Source: DATFVA01 sp963774455 (lineage in GTDB: Bacteria; Bacteroidota; Ignavibacteria; Ignavibacteriales; Ignavibacteriaceae). From it: DNA of 64,000 nucleotides. The notes below the pieces were generated by a model. That model had not been told where the DNA came from. It searched no databases and was given only the letters and a program-made list of their open reading frames with translations. The stretch covers positions 1 to 64,000 of the forward strand of contig CAVZFD010000006.1 in assembly GCA_963774455.1 (NCBI GenBank), given 5' to 3'. Of the stretch, positions 8,673-17,497 are shown one piece after another. The position numbers and the translations under genes are program-made. Position 1 is the first letter of the stretch; each line of letters begins with the position of its first letter.

Positions 8673-10220
8673 ATGTTAAAAAAATTTGATCAGCAGATAA
8701 CAGAAGGAATTTTATTTACGGATCAGTATGAATTAGTGATGGCGCAGCTGTATTTTAAGATGGGACTGCATGAAAGAAAGGTTCAGTTTGATCATTTCTT
8801 CAGGAATTACCCCGATTATGGTGTTCATAAAGCGGGTTATTGTATAAATGCCGGACTTGAATGGCTGATCGACTGGATGCAGAATACCCGTACAACTGAT
8901 AAAGATATTGAATTGATGGCAGGACAGAAGGACAGCGATGGCAAACCGGTTTTTGAAAAAGATTTTCTCGATTGGTTCAGGGAAAATGGCAACTTTGATA
9001 AGATTACACTCAGGGCAATACCTGAAGGCCGAGTAGTTCATCCAAACGTTCCATTGACGGTAGTAGAGGGTCCTGCCGCTATGTCCCAGATCCTTGAAAC
9101 AGCCCTGTTGAACCAGTTGAACTATCAAATCCTCATCGCAACAAAAGCCTGCAGAATAAATGAAGCAGGAAGGCACCAGATGCTTCTTGAATTCGGAATG
9201 AGGCGGGCGCACGATCGCGGGGCAAATGCGGGTGTCCGTGCAGCACTTATCGGCGGAGCCGACTTTTCTTCCAATGTCGGGATCTCCCACCTGCTGGGGT
9301 ATCCTCCCAAAGGCACTCACGCACACAGTATGGTTCAGATGTTTATGGCCCTGGGAATGACAGAGGAGGAGGCCTTTGAAGAATTTGCTTCTCTTTATCC
9401 GGCCGATACAATACTGCTGGTAGATACAGTTAATACTCTTGAGAGCGGCGTGCCTAATGCAATAAAGGTTTTTGAGAAGATGAGGAAGAAAGGACAAAAG
9501 CCTCTTGGAGTCAGACTTGATTCCGGTGATCTTGCCTACCTTAGCATACAAACAGCAAAGCTGCTGAATGAAGCAGGCTTTGAAGATGTAAAGATTGTTC
9601 TTTCGAACGAGCTGGATGAAATGAATATCTGGCAGATAATAACGCAGATAACTGATGAAGCTCCTAAATACCAGCTTGATCCTGAAGGGATTATTAAAAG
9701 GCTGGTGTACGGTGTGGGAACACGATTGATTACCTCATACGGCGATCCGTCGATAGGCGGAGTATATAAACTGGTATCTGTCGCAAATGAGAAAGGTGAA
9801 TGGCTTCCTGCTATTAAAATTTCAGAATCTGTTGAGAAGATCCCCAACCCCGGGAATAAGAAGGTTTGGAGACTATACAACTCGAAGGGAAAAGCTAATG
9901 CCGACCTGCTGACACTTGAAGATGAGGAACCTTCCACTAATGACGACATCCTACTTCATCACGCATCCAGTCAGAGCAAGAAAAGAATTTTAACAAAAGA
10001 ACATATTTCCAGGATAGAACCACTGCTTGAGACTATACTGGATAACGGAAAGCAGGTATATGAGTTTCCTTCAATTGAAGAGATGAGAGAGAAGAGGAAG
10101 AAAGATATTGAATGTCTCGATCCCGGAGTGAAAAGGCTTATCAACCCTCATTACTATCACGTATCCATTTCGGAAAAACTTTATAAAATGAAGATGAACC
10201 TTATTGATAAAATCTCCTAA
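8673..10220 (+). CDS. pncB: Nicotinate phosphoribosyltransferase
   Basis: This enzyme makes nicotinate mononucleotide from nicotinate and PRPP in NAD salvage. 515 residues from the ATG at 8673. A strong AAGAAGGAA ribosome site 4-12 bp upstream decides this start over an in-frame ATG at 8601. The N-terminal TDQYELVMAQLYFKMG is the family signature. GADFSSNVG (about 215) and GTHAHSMVQMF (about 238) match the PncB core, and GVRLDSGDL is the PRPP/phosphate-binding strand. Divergent from queC and monocistronic. The length fits the longer bacterial/eukaryotic-type PncB group. Confidence 0.93.
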   Translation: MLKKFDQQITEGILFTDQYELVMAQLYFKMGLHERKVQFDHFFRNYPDYGVHKAGYCINAGLEWLIDWMQNTRTTDKDIELMAGQKDSDGKPVFEKDFLDWFRENGNFDKITLRAIPEGRVVHPNVPLTVVEGPAAMSQILETALLNQLNYQILIATKACRINEAGRHQMLLEFGMRRAHDRGANAGVRAALIGGADFSSNVGISHLLGYPPKGTHAHSMVQMFMALGMTEEEAFEEFASLYPADTILLVDTVNTLESGVPNAIKVFEKMRKKGQKPLGVRLDSGDLAYLSIQTAKLLNEAGFEDVKIVLSNELDEMNIWQIITQITDEAPKYQLDPEGIIKRLVYGVGTRLITSYGDPSIGGVYKLVSVANEKGEWLPAIKISESVEKIPNPGNKKVWRLYNSKGKANADLLTLEDEEPSTNDDILLHHASSQSKKRILTKEHISRIEPLLETILDNGKQVYEFPSIEEMREKRKKDIECLDPGVKRLINPHYYHVSISEKLYKMKMNLIDKIS

Positions 10221-10279
10221 TTCTATTGCATTTAGTAAAAAAAAAATAACTTGGTAATAAATAATGCGGGGAGGTTATA

Positions 10280-11593
10280 ATGATAAGACTGCTTACATTG
10301 GTTTCCTTTCTCTTCTTTTCCTCACAAGTGCTCCCTCAATGGGAAGATCGAACAAATAATCTGCCTGAATGGAATAATTTTGGAATGGCGATGGATGCTG
10401 CGGACAGTCTCACCGCAGTAATTGCTGTGATTCCTCAAAACCCGGTCAATGATACCACTCTTTACCTTACCAAAGATGGAGGATTAAACTGGAATGGTAT
10501 TTTCGCGAATTCCACTATAACTGATGTGGCAATGGTTGGGCAGAATAATATATGGTTTTGCACTGCTGAACCAAATGAGATCTGGTCATCAGCTAATGGT
10601 GGAATTAATTGGACCAAACAAGTTAATCTTGATAGTTCTACAAGCTTTATGAACTATATTGAAATGTTTGATCTAAATAATGGTGTAGCTATGGGTGATG
10701 CACCCGGGACTTCCATGCCGGCCCTGTTTATAAAAACAACTGATGGCGGGACGCATTGGGTTTCGGTTAGCGATTCATTTCCGGGAGTATCTTCGGGGGA
10801 TGTGTGGAGAAGGATGGATTTCCTTAGTTCGGGAACCGGATATTTTATTCCCTGCTGTTCACCTCTATCATGGTACGGCGGTTTGTATTCCACAATAGAT
10901 AATGGTCAAAGCTGGAATCAGGTTCCGGGTAACTTTGAACTTACCAGCGTGATTAAATTTTATGATGAGATTAATGGGATTTTATCCAGAGGTAATTACA
11001 TCTATCGTACAATTGATTCAGGACAATCCTGGGATTCGGTTCAGGTAAGTTCCAATAATAATTTCATCGGAACGGATATCGAATTTGTGAAGGATGATGC
11101 ATCTAAAGTTTGGTTTTCAGGCAGGGAATCACTCTTCTTCAGCAGTGACAGCGGAAAAACCTGGGCGGCTGACCCTCTCTCCGGAAACTTTCAGATGGGA
11201 AGCGATCTGGCAGCAACTGACGGAAAGGTATGCTGGCTTTTGTGTGAACGGGTATATAGGAATTTAAATGCGGATCATGTTACTGGTATAAAAAGCCAGT
11301 ATCCTAGTACCCCTGATCAGTTTATATTATATCAGAATTTTCCTAATCCGTTTAATCCTGTAACAACAATTAAATATGGTGTGCCTTCGGAATCAGGTGG
11401 AGGGTTAATTAAAGTTAAGCTGAGTGTATACGATATCCTTGGAAACAAGTTAAAAGTACTTGTTAATGATGAGCAGGGTTCCGGGTTATACGAGGTTAAA
11501 TTCGATGGTTCAGGCTTAGCAAGCGGTATATATTTATACAGGATTCAGGCAGGACAATATTCGGATACAAAGAAGCTGGTTATATTAAAGTAG
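10280..11593 (+). CDS. Secreted beta-propeller (Asp-box) protein with T9SS sorting domain
   Basis: Residues 1-19 form a signal peptide (MIRLLTLVSFLFFSSQVLPQ). The body has at least six Asp-box-like turns of the type TKDGGLNWN, SANGGINWT, TTDGGTHWV, TIDNGQSWN, TIDSGQSWD and SSDSGKTW. These are typical of BNR/Ycf48-like propellers. The last 85 residues form a type A sorting domain (FILYQNFPNPFNPVT ... SGIYLYRIQAGQ ... KKLVILK). It should cross the outer membrane through T9SS and be released or surface-anchored. The ligand is unknown; catalytic residues of sialidases are not evident. A GGGGAGG ribosome site precedes the start and a hairpin terminator follows the stop. Confidence 0.85.
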   Translation: MIRLLTLVSFLFFSSQVLPQWEDRTNNLPEWNNFGMAMDAADSLTAVIAVIPQNPVNDTTLYLTKDGGLNWNGIFANSTITDVAMVGQNNIWFCTAEPNEIWSSANGGINWTKQVNLDSSTSFMNYIEMFDLNNGVAMGDAPGTSMPALFIKTTDGGTHWVSVSDSFPGVSSGDVWRRMDFLSSGTGYFIPCCSPLSWYGGLYSTIDNGQSWNQVPGNFELTSVIKFYDEINGILSRGNYIYRTIDSGQSWDSVQVSSNNNFIGTDIEFVKDDASKVWFSGRESLFFSSDSGKTWAADPLSGNFQMGSDLAATDGKVCWLLCERVYRNLNADHVTGIKSQYPSTPDQFILYQNFPNPFNPVTTIKYGVPSESGGGLIKVKLSVYDILGNKLKVLVNDEQGSGLYEVKFDGSGLASGIYLYRIQAGQYSDTKKLVILK

Positions 11594-11616
11594 TCTCAAA
11601 GAATTGAGGCTGTTTT
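11592..11616 (+). terminator. Rho-independent terminator after the propeller gene
   Basis: AGTCTCAA (11592-11599), loop AGAA, TTGAGGCT (11604-11611), then GTTTT. The 8-bp stem has one G-T pair and starts inside the stop codon. Confidence 0.6.
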
Positions 11617-11682
11617 AATCGATTATCTTAATTAAAATGAATGTACCTATTCTGATATATCAGTGAATGTGACGGAGATCAA

Positions 11683-13635
11683 TTAATTACCAATCTTTTT
11701 TTTGAACTTGCTCTTCACTAATTCAATCAGGCTGCCGGCAAGTATCATCTCAACCTGCCGTGCACTCATACTATGTTCTGTCTGAATCTCCAGGTTTTTG
11801 GTTTTATTTGTTACAATGATTTTATCTCCTTCTTTAAGTGACTTAACGAGGTTTTCAACTGAGAGTATATCTTCCTGATCAATTTTGTTGACGTCATCTG
11901 GATTAAGAAAAGTAAGCGGAAGTATCCCGAAGTTAATGAGGTTCTGCCAGTGAATCCTTGCGAAGGATACAGCAATAACCATTCTTAAGCCGAGGTAACG
12001 CGGGGCAAGGGCTGCGTGCTCACGACTGCTTCCCTGGCCGTAATTTTCTCCACCTACCACAAAAAAACCCGCTTCCTTATATTTCAATGCTCTGTCATAG
12101 AAAGTTTCATCAACCTGACTGAAGACAAATCTGCTTATTTCTGGTATGTTGCTTCTGTATGGAAGTACCTTTGCACCGGCAGGCATAATTTCGTCTGTTG
12201 AAATATCATCCTTAACCTTTAACAGTACAATTCCTTCAAACTCATCCGGAAGCGGCTTAAAGGGAGGCAAGGGTTTTATGTTAGGCCCTTTTTCAAGCAG
12301 AACTTCCTGATTTTGATCAGTGGGCGGAACAAGCATTTCGGTATTGATAATAATTTTATCAGGTTCTCTGAAGCGGGGATAACTGATGCCCAGGGTTCTG
12401 GGGTCGGTAATTACCCCTGTCAGGGCGGAGGCTGCCGCAGTTTCCGGCGAACAAAGATAAACTTTGTCTTCCTTTGTACCCGATCTGCCCGGGAAATTAC
12501 GGGGAACAGTACGAAGACTGATTTTATCCGTAGCCGGCGCCTGTCCCATCCCTATGCAGCCGTTGCAGCCTGCCTGGTGAAGCCTGGCTCCTGAATGAAT
12601 CAGCTTGCCCAGCAGACCGGCTGACATAAGGTTTTCAAGTATCTGGCGCGATGTAGGATTAATATCGAAAGAAACCCTGTCGTTCACCTGCTTTCCGTCT
12701 ACCATCAATGCGGCGATGGCAAAATCCCTGTATCCGGGATTTGCCGAGGAACCAATGTAAGCCTGGTAAATTTCATTGCCGGAGACGTCTCTGACGGGTA
12801 CAACTTTTCCGGGACTTCCGGGAAGTGCAATCAATGGCTCAAGTTCCGAAAGGTTTATTTCCTCGTACTCATCGTACGCGGCACCTTCATCTGCAGTAAG
12901 TTCCACCCAGTCATTTTCTCTTTTCTGGATCTTAAGAAATTTTTTAATTTCTTCGTCGGATGGAAAAACAGTGGTGGTTGCGCCAAGTTCCGTTCCCATA
13001 TTAGCAATAACATGCCTGTCCATTGCAGAAAGATTTTTTAGTCCCGGACCGTAGTACTCAATTATCTTATTTATTCCACCGTCAACGTCGTGTCTTCTGA
13101 GCATTTCAAGTATAACATCCTTTGCCGACACCCAATCTGGCAGTTTACCGGTTAATTTCACTCCCCATATTTTCGGCATTTTAAGATAGAGAGGTTCTCC
13201 GGCCATCGCCAGGGCAACTTCAAGTCCCCCCGCCCCAATAGCCAGCATTCCAAGGGCACCTCCGGCGGGAGTGTGACTATCAGAACCAAGCAGGGTTTTG
13301 CCGGGAATTCCAAATCGCTCCATATGAACAGGATGGCTCACACCATTTCCTGGGCGGCTGAACCAGATCCCGAATTTCTTACACGCGCTTCTAAGGAAAA
13401 TATGGTCATCGGGATTCTTAAAATCCTCCTGTATCAGGTTATGATCTACATATTGAACCGACAGCTCTGTCTTCACCCTATCTATGTGCATAGCCTCGAA
13501 CTCAAGCATTACAAGGGTGCCGGTTGCATCCTGGGTTAAAGTCTGATCAATTTTAATCCCTATTTCCTCACCGGGGATCATTTTTCCCTCTATGATGTGA
13601 GATTCTATAAGCTTTTGAGATACGTTCATTGACAT
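11683..13635 (-). CDS. Aconitate hydratase, short (about 650-residue) bacterial type
   Basis: Predicted to isomerise citrate and isocitrate in the TCA cycle. The order is catalytic domains 1-3 (about 1-450) and a C-terminal swivel domain with YGQGSSREHAALAPRYLG (about 545-562). TLLGSDSHTPAGG is the substrate-site motif. Two cluster cysteines are present in HQAGCNGCIGMG (about residues 357 and 360). At the place where aconitase and LeuC have IGSCTN, this protein has IGSSAN (about 292-297), so the third cysteine ligand appears absent there. The sequence resembles the putative aconitase subfamily of about 650 residues rather than AcnA (about 900) or AcnB. Homoaconitase or a related dehydratase is an alternative. 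Single gene, convergent with the preceding one. Confidence 0.85.
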   Translation of the reverse strand: MSMNVSQKLIESHIIEGKMIPGEEIGIKIDQTLTQDATGTLVMLEFEAMHIDRVKTELSVQYVDHNLIQEDFKNPDDHIFLRSACKKFGIWFSRPGNGVSHPVHMERFGIPGKTLLGSDSHTPAGGALGMLAIGAGGLEVALAMAGEPLYLKMPKIWGVKLTGKLPDWVSAKDVILEMLRRHDVDGGINKIIEYYGPGLKNLSAMDRHVIANMGTELGATTTVFPSDEEIKKFLKIQKRENDWVELTADEGAAYDEYEEINLSELEPLIALPGSPGKVVPVRDVSGNEIYQAYIGSSANPGYRDFAIAALMVDGKQVNDRVSFDINPTSRQILENLMSAGLLGKLIHSGARLHQAGCNGCIGMGQAPATDKISLRTVPRNFPGRSGTKEDKVYLCSPETAAASALTGVITDPRTLGISYPRFREPDKIIINTEMLVPPTDQNQEVLLEKGPNIKPLPPFKPLPDEFEGIVLLKVKDDISTDEIMPAGAKVLPYRSNIPEISRFVFSQVDETFYDRALKYKEAGFFVVGGENYGQGSSREHAALAPRYLGLRMVIAVSFARIHWQNLINFGILPLTFLNPDDVNKIDQEDILSVENLVKSLKEGDKIIVTNKTKNLEIQTEHSMSARQVEMILAGSLIELVKSKFKKKIGN

Positions 13636-13882
13636 ATATTCTTCTTATTTAAATGATAAAAATTTAAAGAGGCACTGATTACCGGATTTCAGAATTTATA
13701 CAATATAATAAAAGAATGACGCCTCAGAAGTTCTGTAACGCACTATTCAGTCAGGGCAGTAGAATTTTATTCCATCAACAGTTAAATTAGGGTATTCACA
13801 CCTTAAACCATTTTGATTTTTCTACGGCTTAAGATGTATGGTGGGTTCGGCATTAAATCATCATACTCAGCGGGAGGAAGCC

Positions 13883-14179
13883 ATGAAAACATTTATTTTA
13901 CTAACCAAGTTAGCTCCGGAAATCTCTAAACAGATGAAAGACCGTGCAAGGCTGGGCAGAAACTGGCTGGAACAGGTAAGAGAAAAATGTCCTGAAGTAA
14001 AATTCATCGAACATTACGCCCTGCTTGGTCCGTTCGATTTTCTGGATATTTATGAAGCGCCTGATGAAGAAACCGCGGCAAAAGTTTCAATGATAAGCCT
14101 TTCAAACGGTGCTTTCGAGGCACAGAGTCTGATTGCTATTCCTTATAAAAAATTCCTTGACCTTGTTGAAAAAATATGA
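13883..14179 (+). CDS. GYD-domain protein
   Basis: 98 residues from the ATG at 13883, supported by GGGAGGAAG six bases upstream. A longer in-frame start at 13838 has no such site. The protein matches the small GYD family: MKTFILLTKLAPE at the start, then LLGPFDFLDIYEAPDEETAAKVS in the position of the family's Gly-Tyr/Phe-Asp motif. These are ferredoxin-fold, probably dimeric cytosolic proteins of unknown function. It is 45 bp upstream of the YbaK-like gene in the same direction, so they may be co-transcribed. Confidence 0.75.
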   Translation: MKTFILLTKLAPEISKQMKDRARLGRNWLEQVREKCPEVKFIEHYALLGPFDFLDIYEAPDEETAAKVSMISLSNGAFEAQSLIAIPYKKFLDLVEKI

Positions 14180-14224
14180 CGCCAACAGAATCAAAAACAA
14201 AACTTTGAGAAAGGAGTTGAGAAG

Positions 14225-14698
14225 ATGGCAATAAAAAAACTGATAGAATTTTTGGATGAAAACAACGTCAGGTACATAACCGTATCGCATTCACCTGCAT
14301 ATACGGCACAGGAGATTGCGGCTAAGGCGCATTTGCCGGGAAAGGAAATTGCTAAAACAGTACTGGTTAAAATGGACGGTAAGCTTGCGATGGCGGTGCT
14401 GCCGGGTTCCTTCAAAATAAACTTTGACAACCTTAAAAAGGTACTGGGTTCAAATAATGTACGGCTGGCGGATGAACACGAATTCGTTGACAAATTCCCC
14501 GACTGTGAGGTAGGAGCGATGCCTCCATTCGGAAATTTGTATGGGGTGGATGTCTTTGTGGCAAACAGTCTTGCGGAGGATGAGGAGATTGCGTTTAACG
14601 CATGCTCGCATTCACAGCTTATTAAAATGTCGTATTCAGATTATGAAAAGCTGGTTAAACCAATAAGATTAGATTTTGCCTTTCAATCAAAACTGTAA
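14225..14698 (+). CDS. YbaK/EbsC-type aminoacyl-tRNA deacylase domain protein
   Basis: 157 residues covering a single YbaK domain, the fold that hydrolyses mischarged tRNAs (for example Cys- or Ala-tRNA-Pro). Visible family features are VSHSPAYTAQEIAAKAHLPGKEIAKTVLVKMDGK, of which the Lys in KTVLVK is the conserved tRNA-end contact, and a C-terminal GAMPPFG loop followed by VDVFVANSLAEDEEIAFNACSH. A strong AAAGGAG ribosome site precedes the ATG. The nearby proS has its own editing insertion of the same fold, so this stand-alone copy would act in trans on another mischarged species. The exact tRNA substrate is not determined. Confidence 0.82.
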   Translation: MAIKKLIEFLDENNVRYITVSHSPAYTAQEIAAKAHLPGKEIAKTVLVKMDGKLAMAVLPGSFKINFDNLKKVLGSNNVRLADEHEFVDKFPDCEVGAMPPFGNLYGVDVFVANSLAEDEEIAFNACSHSQLIKMSYSDYEKLVKPIRLDFAFQSKL

Positions 14699-14818
14699 TT
14701 TGCTTATACTGTTTCCAATATCCGGATGATTCCTGTGGAAAATCATGGTTTTTATATCCTCTTAAAAACTCATTATATTACTTTATCAAAAATTTCCAAA
14801 CTATATTAAAGGTTTCTG

Positions 14819-15334
14819 ATGGCTGCTAAGAGACAAAAAGGAAAAATACTAAAATATTCACTCCTGGTCATTTTCTTATTATTAATCATTATACAATTCA
14901 TTCCGGTAGACAGGACCAATCCGCCTGTTGTAAGAGAACCTAATTGGGATTCGCCCAAAACAAAAGCATTTGCTGAAAGAGCATGCTTCGATTGTCACAG
15001 CAATGAAACAAAATGGCCGGCTTATTCGTATGTAGCGCCGGTTAGCTGGCTTGTTGCCGACGATGTTAAAGAAGGGAGAAAACATTTTAATATGTCAGAC
15101 TGGAAGCCGGGTAAAGGCGATGAATCCGCGAAGGAAGTAAGGGAAGGTAAAATGCCCATGTGGCAATATACTTTAATGCATTCGGAAGCAAAGCTGACCG
15201 ATGCAGAGAAAAAAGAATTTATTTCAGGCCTGATAGCAACGTTTGGAGAAGAAAAAGAGCATTCGAATAAAAATAAGACCGACAATGGAAAGAGAGACAA
15301 GACCATCCGTTTCTCCGATGAGGATGAAGATTGA
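14819..15334 (+). CDS. Membrane-anchored haem-binding (CxxCH) protein
   Basis: 171 residues. Residues 11-29 are one membrane segment (SLLVIFLLLIIIQFIPV), leaving the rest in the periplasm. A single c-type haem site is seen, Cys56-Phe-Asp-Cys59-His60, followed by SNETKWPAYSYVAPVSWLVADDV. This matches the Bacteroidota 'haem-binding domain' family. A downstream Met in EGKMPMWQY could be the distal ligand. The C-terminal 35 residues are highly charged and low in complexity. It precedes a periplasmic lipoprotein MsrB by 96 bp, suggesting an envelope redox role (inference). Confidence 0.8.
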   Translation: MAAKRQKGKILKYSLLVIFLLLIIIQFIPVDRTNPPVVREPNWDSPKTKAFAERACFDCHSNETKWPAYSYVAPVSWLVADDVKEGRKHFNMSDWKPGKGDESAKEVREGKMPMWQYTLMHSEAKLTDAEKKEFISGLIATFGEEKEHSNKNKTDNGKRDKTIRFSDEDED

Positions 15335-15430
15335 CCGGTTAACCATAGCAACAAAGATTTTATAATAAGATGATTATTTTCGCTTTAAATGATTTTATGT
15401 TTAAGGAAAACGGGAAAGTGAGTTAATGTT

Positions 15431-15982
15431 ATGAAATTAAGTTTAATCGTTCTTATTCTTTCAGCCTTTTCTTTTATATGCTGTCAAAACAAAAGTGAAG
15501 TTACTAATGGAAAGCAGGAGACTATGAAGGAACAGAATGTGAAACCGAATAATCCTTACTATTCAAGAACTGATACAACGAAGCTTGATATTCCCGATTC
15601 GGAATGGAAGAAGGTTCTTCCGGAGGATGTTTATGAAGTTGCCCGTAACAAGGCAACCGAGAGAGCCTTTACAGGTAAGTACTGGGATTATGATGGCAAA
15701 GGATCCTATTATTGTGCTGCCTGCGGGAATCCACTATTTCGATCAGACGCAAAGTTTGCAAGCACCTGCGGATGGCCGAGCTTTTTTGAGCCGATGAGGA
15801 AGAACAGTGTGCTTTACAAATCAGATGATTCATATGGGATGCACCGTATAGAAGTTTTGTGCGGAAGGTGCGGCGCCCACCTGGGACATATATTTGATGA
15901 CGGCCCTCCTCCCACCGGGAAGCGATACTGCATGAACTCGATTGTCCTGGATTTTGAACCCGATTCAACAGCCGGTAAATGA
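15431..15982 (+). CDS. msrB: Peptide methionine (R)-S-oxide reductase, lipoprotein
   Basis: MsrB repairs R-methionine sulfoxide in proteins. The first 17 residues end in a lipobox-like FSFICC, so Cys17 (or 18) is likely lipidated and the enzyme faces the periplasm. A 35-residue linker precedes the catalytic domain (about 52-176). Zinc ligands are Cys95, Cys98, Cys144 and Cys147 (CAAC and CGRC), the catalytic cysteine is Cys167 in RYCMNS, and Cys113 in STCGWPSF is a candidate resolving cysteine. The stop overlaps the next start by four bases (ATGA). Secreted MsrB is less common than the cytosolic form. Confidence 0.92.
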   Translation: MKLSLIVLILSAFSFICCQNKSEVTNGKQETMKEQNVKPNNPYYSRTDTTKLDIPDSEWKKVLPEDVYEVARNKATERAFTGKYWDYDGKGSYYCAACGNPLFRSDAKFASTCGWPSFFEPMRKNSVLYKSDDSYGMHRIEVLCGRCGAHLGHIFDDGPPPTGKRYCMNSIVLDFEPDSTAGK

Positions 15983-16575
15983 AGTCCGTATTCTTCAGGA
16001 AGCAAATGGAATTAAGAAAATGGTTCGAAACAAACCATGACAAAAAAGATGAGCTGCTTGTCGGCTTCTACAAAAAAAGTTCCGGCAAACCCAGTATAAC
16101 CTGGGAGGAATCTGTTGATGAAGCGCTCTGTTTCGGGTGGATAGACGGTATAAGGAAATCGCTGGATGAACTAAGCTACACAATCCGTTTCACGCCGCGC
16201 AGGGAAAACAGCAAATGGAGCACGAAGAATATAAACCGGGTTGAGGAACTAATTAAACTGGATCTGATGAAGCCGTCCGGACTCGAGGCTTACAAAAAGA
16301 GGAAAGACGAAAACAGTCATACTTATTCCTTTGAGCAGCGAGTTGTAAAGCTTGATGGTGGATATCAGAACCTGTTTAGAAAAAATAAAAAGGCATGGGA
16401 ATATTTTGAATCTCAGGCACCTTCTTACAGGAGACCGGCAATCCACTGGGTTATGAGTGCAAAGCAGGAGGCAACCAGGCTAAGGAGGCTGGATACTCTT
16501 ATTGCCTGTTGTGAAAGGGGCGAAGTTATTCCCTCGATGAGATGGAGGAAAAATAAAAAAGTCAGGAAGGATTAA
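15979..16575 (+). CDS. YdeI/OmdA-family protein
   Basis: 198 residues, start ATG overlapping the msrB stop by 4 bp. The family core is visible: WEESVDEALCFGWIDGIRKSLDELSYTIRFTPRRENSKWSTKNINRVEEL. This is the bacteriocin-protection YdeI / OmpD-associated family signature. The C-terminal part SYRRPAIHWVMSAKQEATRLRRLDTLIACCERGE is also typical. Function is poorly defined; family members have been tied to polymyxin or bacteriocin resistance. No signal peptide. The next gene starts two bases after its stop, so msrB, this gene and the epimerase form one operon. Confidence 0.8.
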   Translation: MKSVFFRKQMELRKWFETNHDKKDELLVGFYKKSSGKPSITWEESVDEALCFGWIDGIRKSLDELSYTIRFTPRRENSKWSTKNINRVEELIKLDLMKPSGLEAYKKRKDENSHTYSFEQRVVKLDGGYQNLFRKNKKAWEYFESQAPSYRRPAIHWVMSAKQEATRLRRLDTLIACCERGEVIPSMRWRKNKKVRKD

Positions 16576-16576
16576 G

Positions 16577-17497
16577 ATGCAGGTAATTTTAGGATCGGGA
16601 GGAGTAATAGGAAAAGGGCTTGCTGAAATTTTACCCCGTTACACGGACAAGGTGAGGCTCGTCAGCAGAAACCCTGCTGCCATCAACAAAAATAATGAGC
16701 TTGTAAAGGCTGATCTTACAGATTACAGTCAAACCGAGAAGGCGGTTGAGGGTGCGGATATTGCCTACCTCGTTCCAGGTATGGAATACAAGCTAAGTGT
16801 CTGGCAGAGAGATTGGCCTAAAGTTATGACTAATGTAATAAACGCCTGCAAAAAATTTGATACTAAGCTGGTCTTTTTTGACAATGTTTATTCATATGGA
16901 AAAGTAGATGGGCGGATGACCGAGCAGACACCGATGAATCCCTCAAGCAAAAAGGGTGAAGTCAGGGCTAAGATAGCAGAGCAGCTCATAAATGAATATA
17001 AACAGGGAAACATAAAGGCAATTATTGCCCGCGCGGCAGATTTCAACGGACCGACAAAAAGCAGTTTCGTTTATCCTCTGGTTTATGAAAAAGTAATGAA
17101 CGGAAAAAAAGCCCAATGGTTCATCAATGCTGATTTGAAACACTCGCTTACTTATACTGCAGATGCTGCCAAAGCAACAGCCCTCCTGGGCAACACTCCT
17201 GATGCCTACAACAGAACCTGGCATCTGCCGACTGACAAAAATGCGCCAACCGGCAAGGAGTTTATTAATTTGGTGCAGGAAGTTTATGGAAAGGATACCG
17301 GTAACACAACTCTTTCCAGGTGGATGCTCAGAATGGTCGGTTTGTTCATTCCGGTTATCCGGGAAATGGATGAGATGATGTACCAGTATAACTCTGATTA
17401 TCTTTTCGACAGCAGTGATTTTGAAAATCATTATTTCAAGGCGACACCGGTTAAGACAAGTATTGAAGAAACCGTGAAAGCTCTAAAAGCTCTTTAA
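16577..17497 (+). CDS. NAD(P)-dependent epimerase/dehydratase-like (atypical SDR) protein
   Basis: 306 residues with an N-terminal Rossmann fold: MQVILGSGGVIGKGLAE gives the glycine-rich loop (GSGGVIG) and KADLTDYSQTEKAVEGADIAYLV the second part of the site. DNVYSYGKVDG marks the catalytic region, but the usual Tyr-x-x-x-Lys pair is not obvious. That places it among NmrA-like or atypical SDR proteins. The substrate is unknown. It is the last gene of the msrB operon (2 bp spacing) and is followed by a 574-bp gap. Confidence 0.78.
   Translation: MQVILGSGGVIGKGLAEILPRYTDKVRLVSRNPAAINKNNELVKADLTDYSQTEKAVEGADIAYLVPGMEYKLSVWQRDWPKVMTNVINACKKFDTKLVFFDNVYSYGKVDGRMTEQTPMNPSSKKGEVRAKIAEQLINEYKQGNIKAIIARAADFNGPTKSSFVYPLVYEKVMNGKKAQWFINADLKHSLTYTADAAKATALLGNTPDAYNRTWHLPTDKNAPTGKEFINLVQEVYGKDTGNTTLSRWMLRMVGLFIPVIREMDEMMYQYNSDYLFDSSDFENHYFKATPVKTSIEETVKALKAL

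Noticed and set aside
8733..9551. 272-codon minus-strand open frame
   Set aside because: It lies wholly opposite pncB, which has intact family motifs. Its composition is that of a frame shadow.
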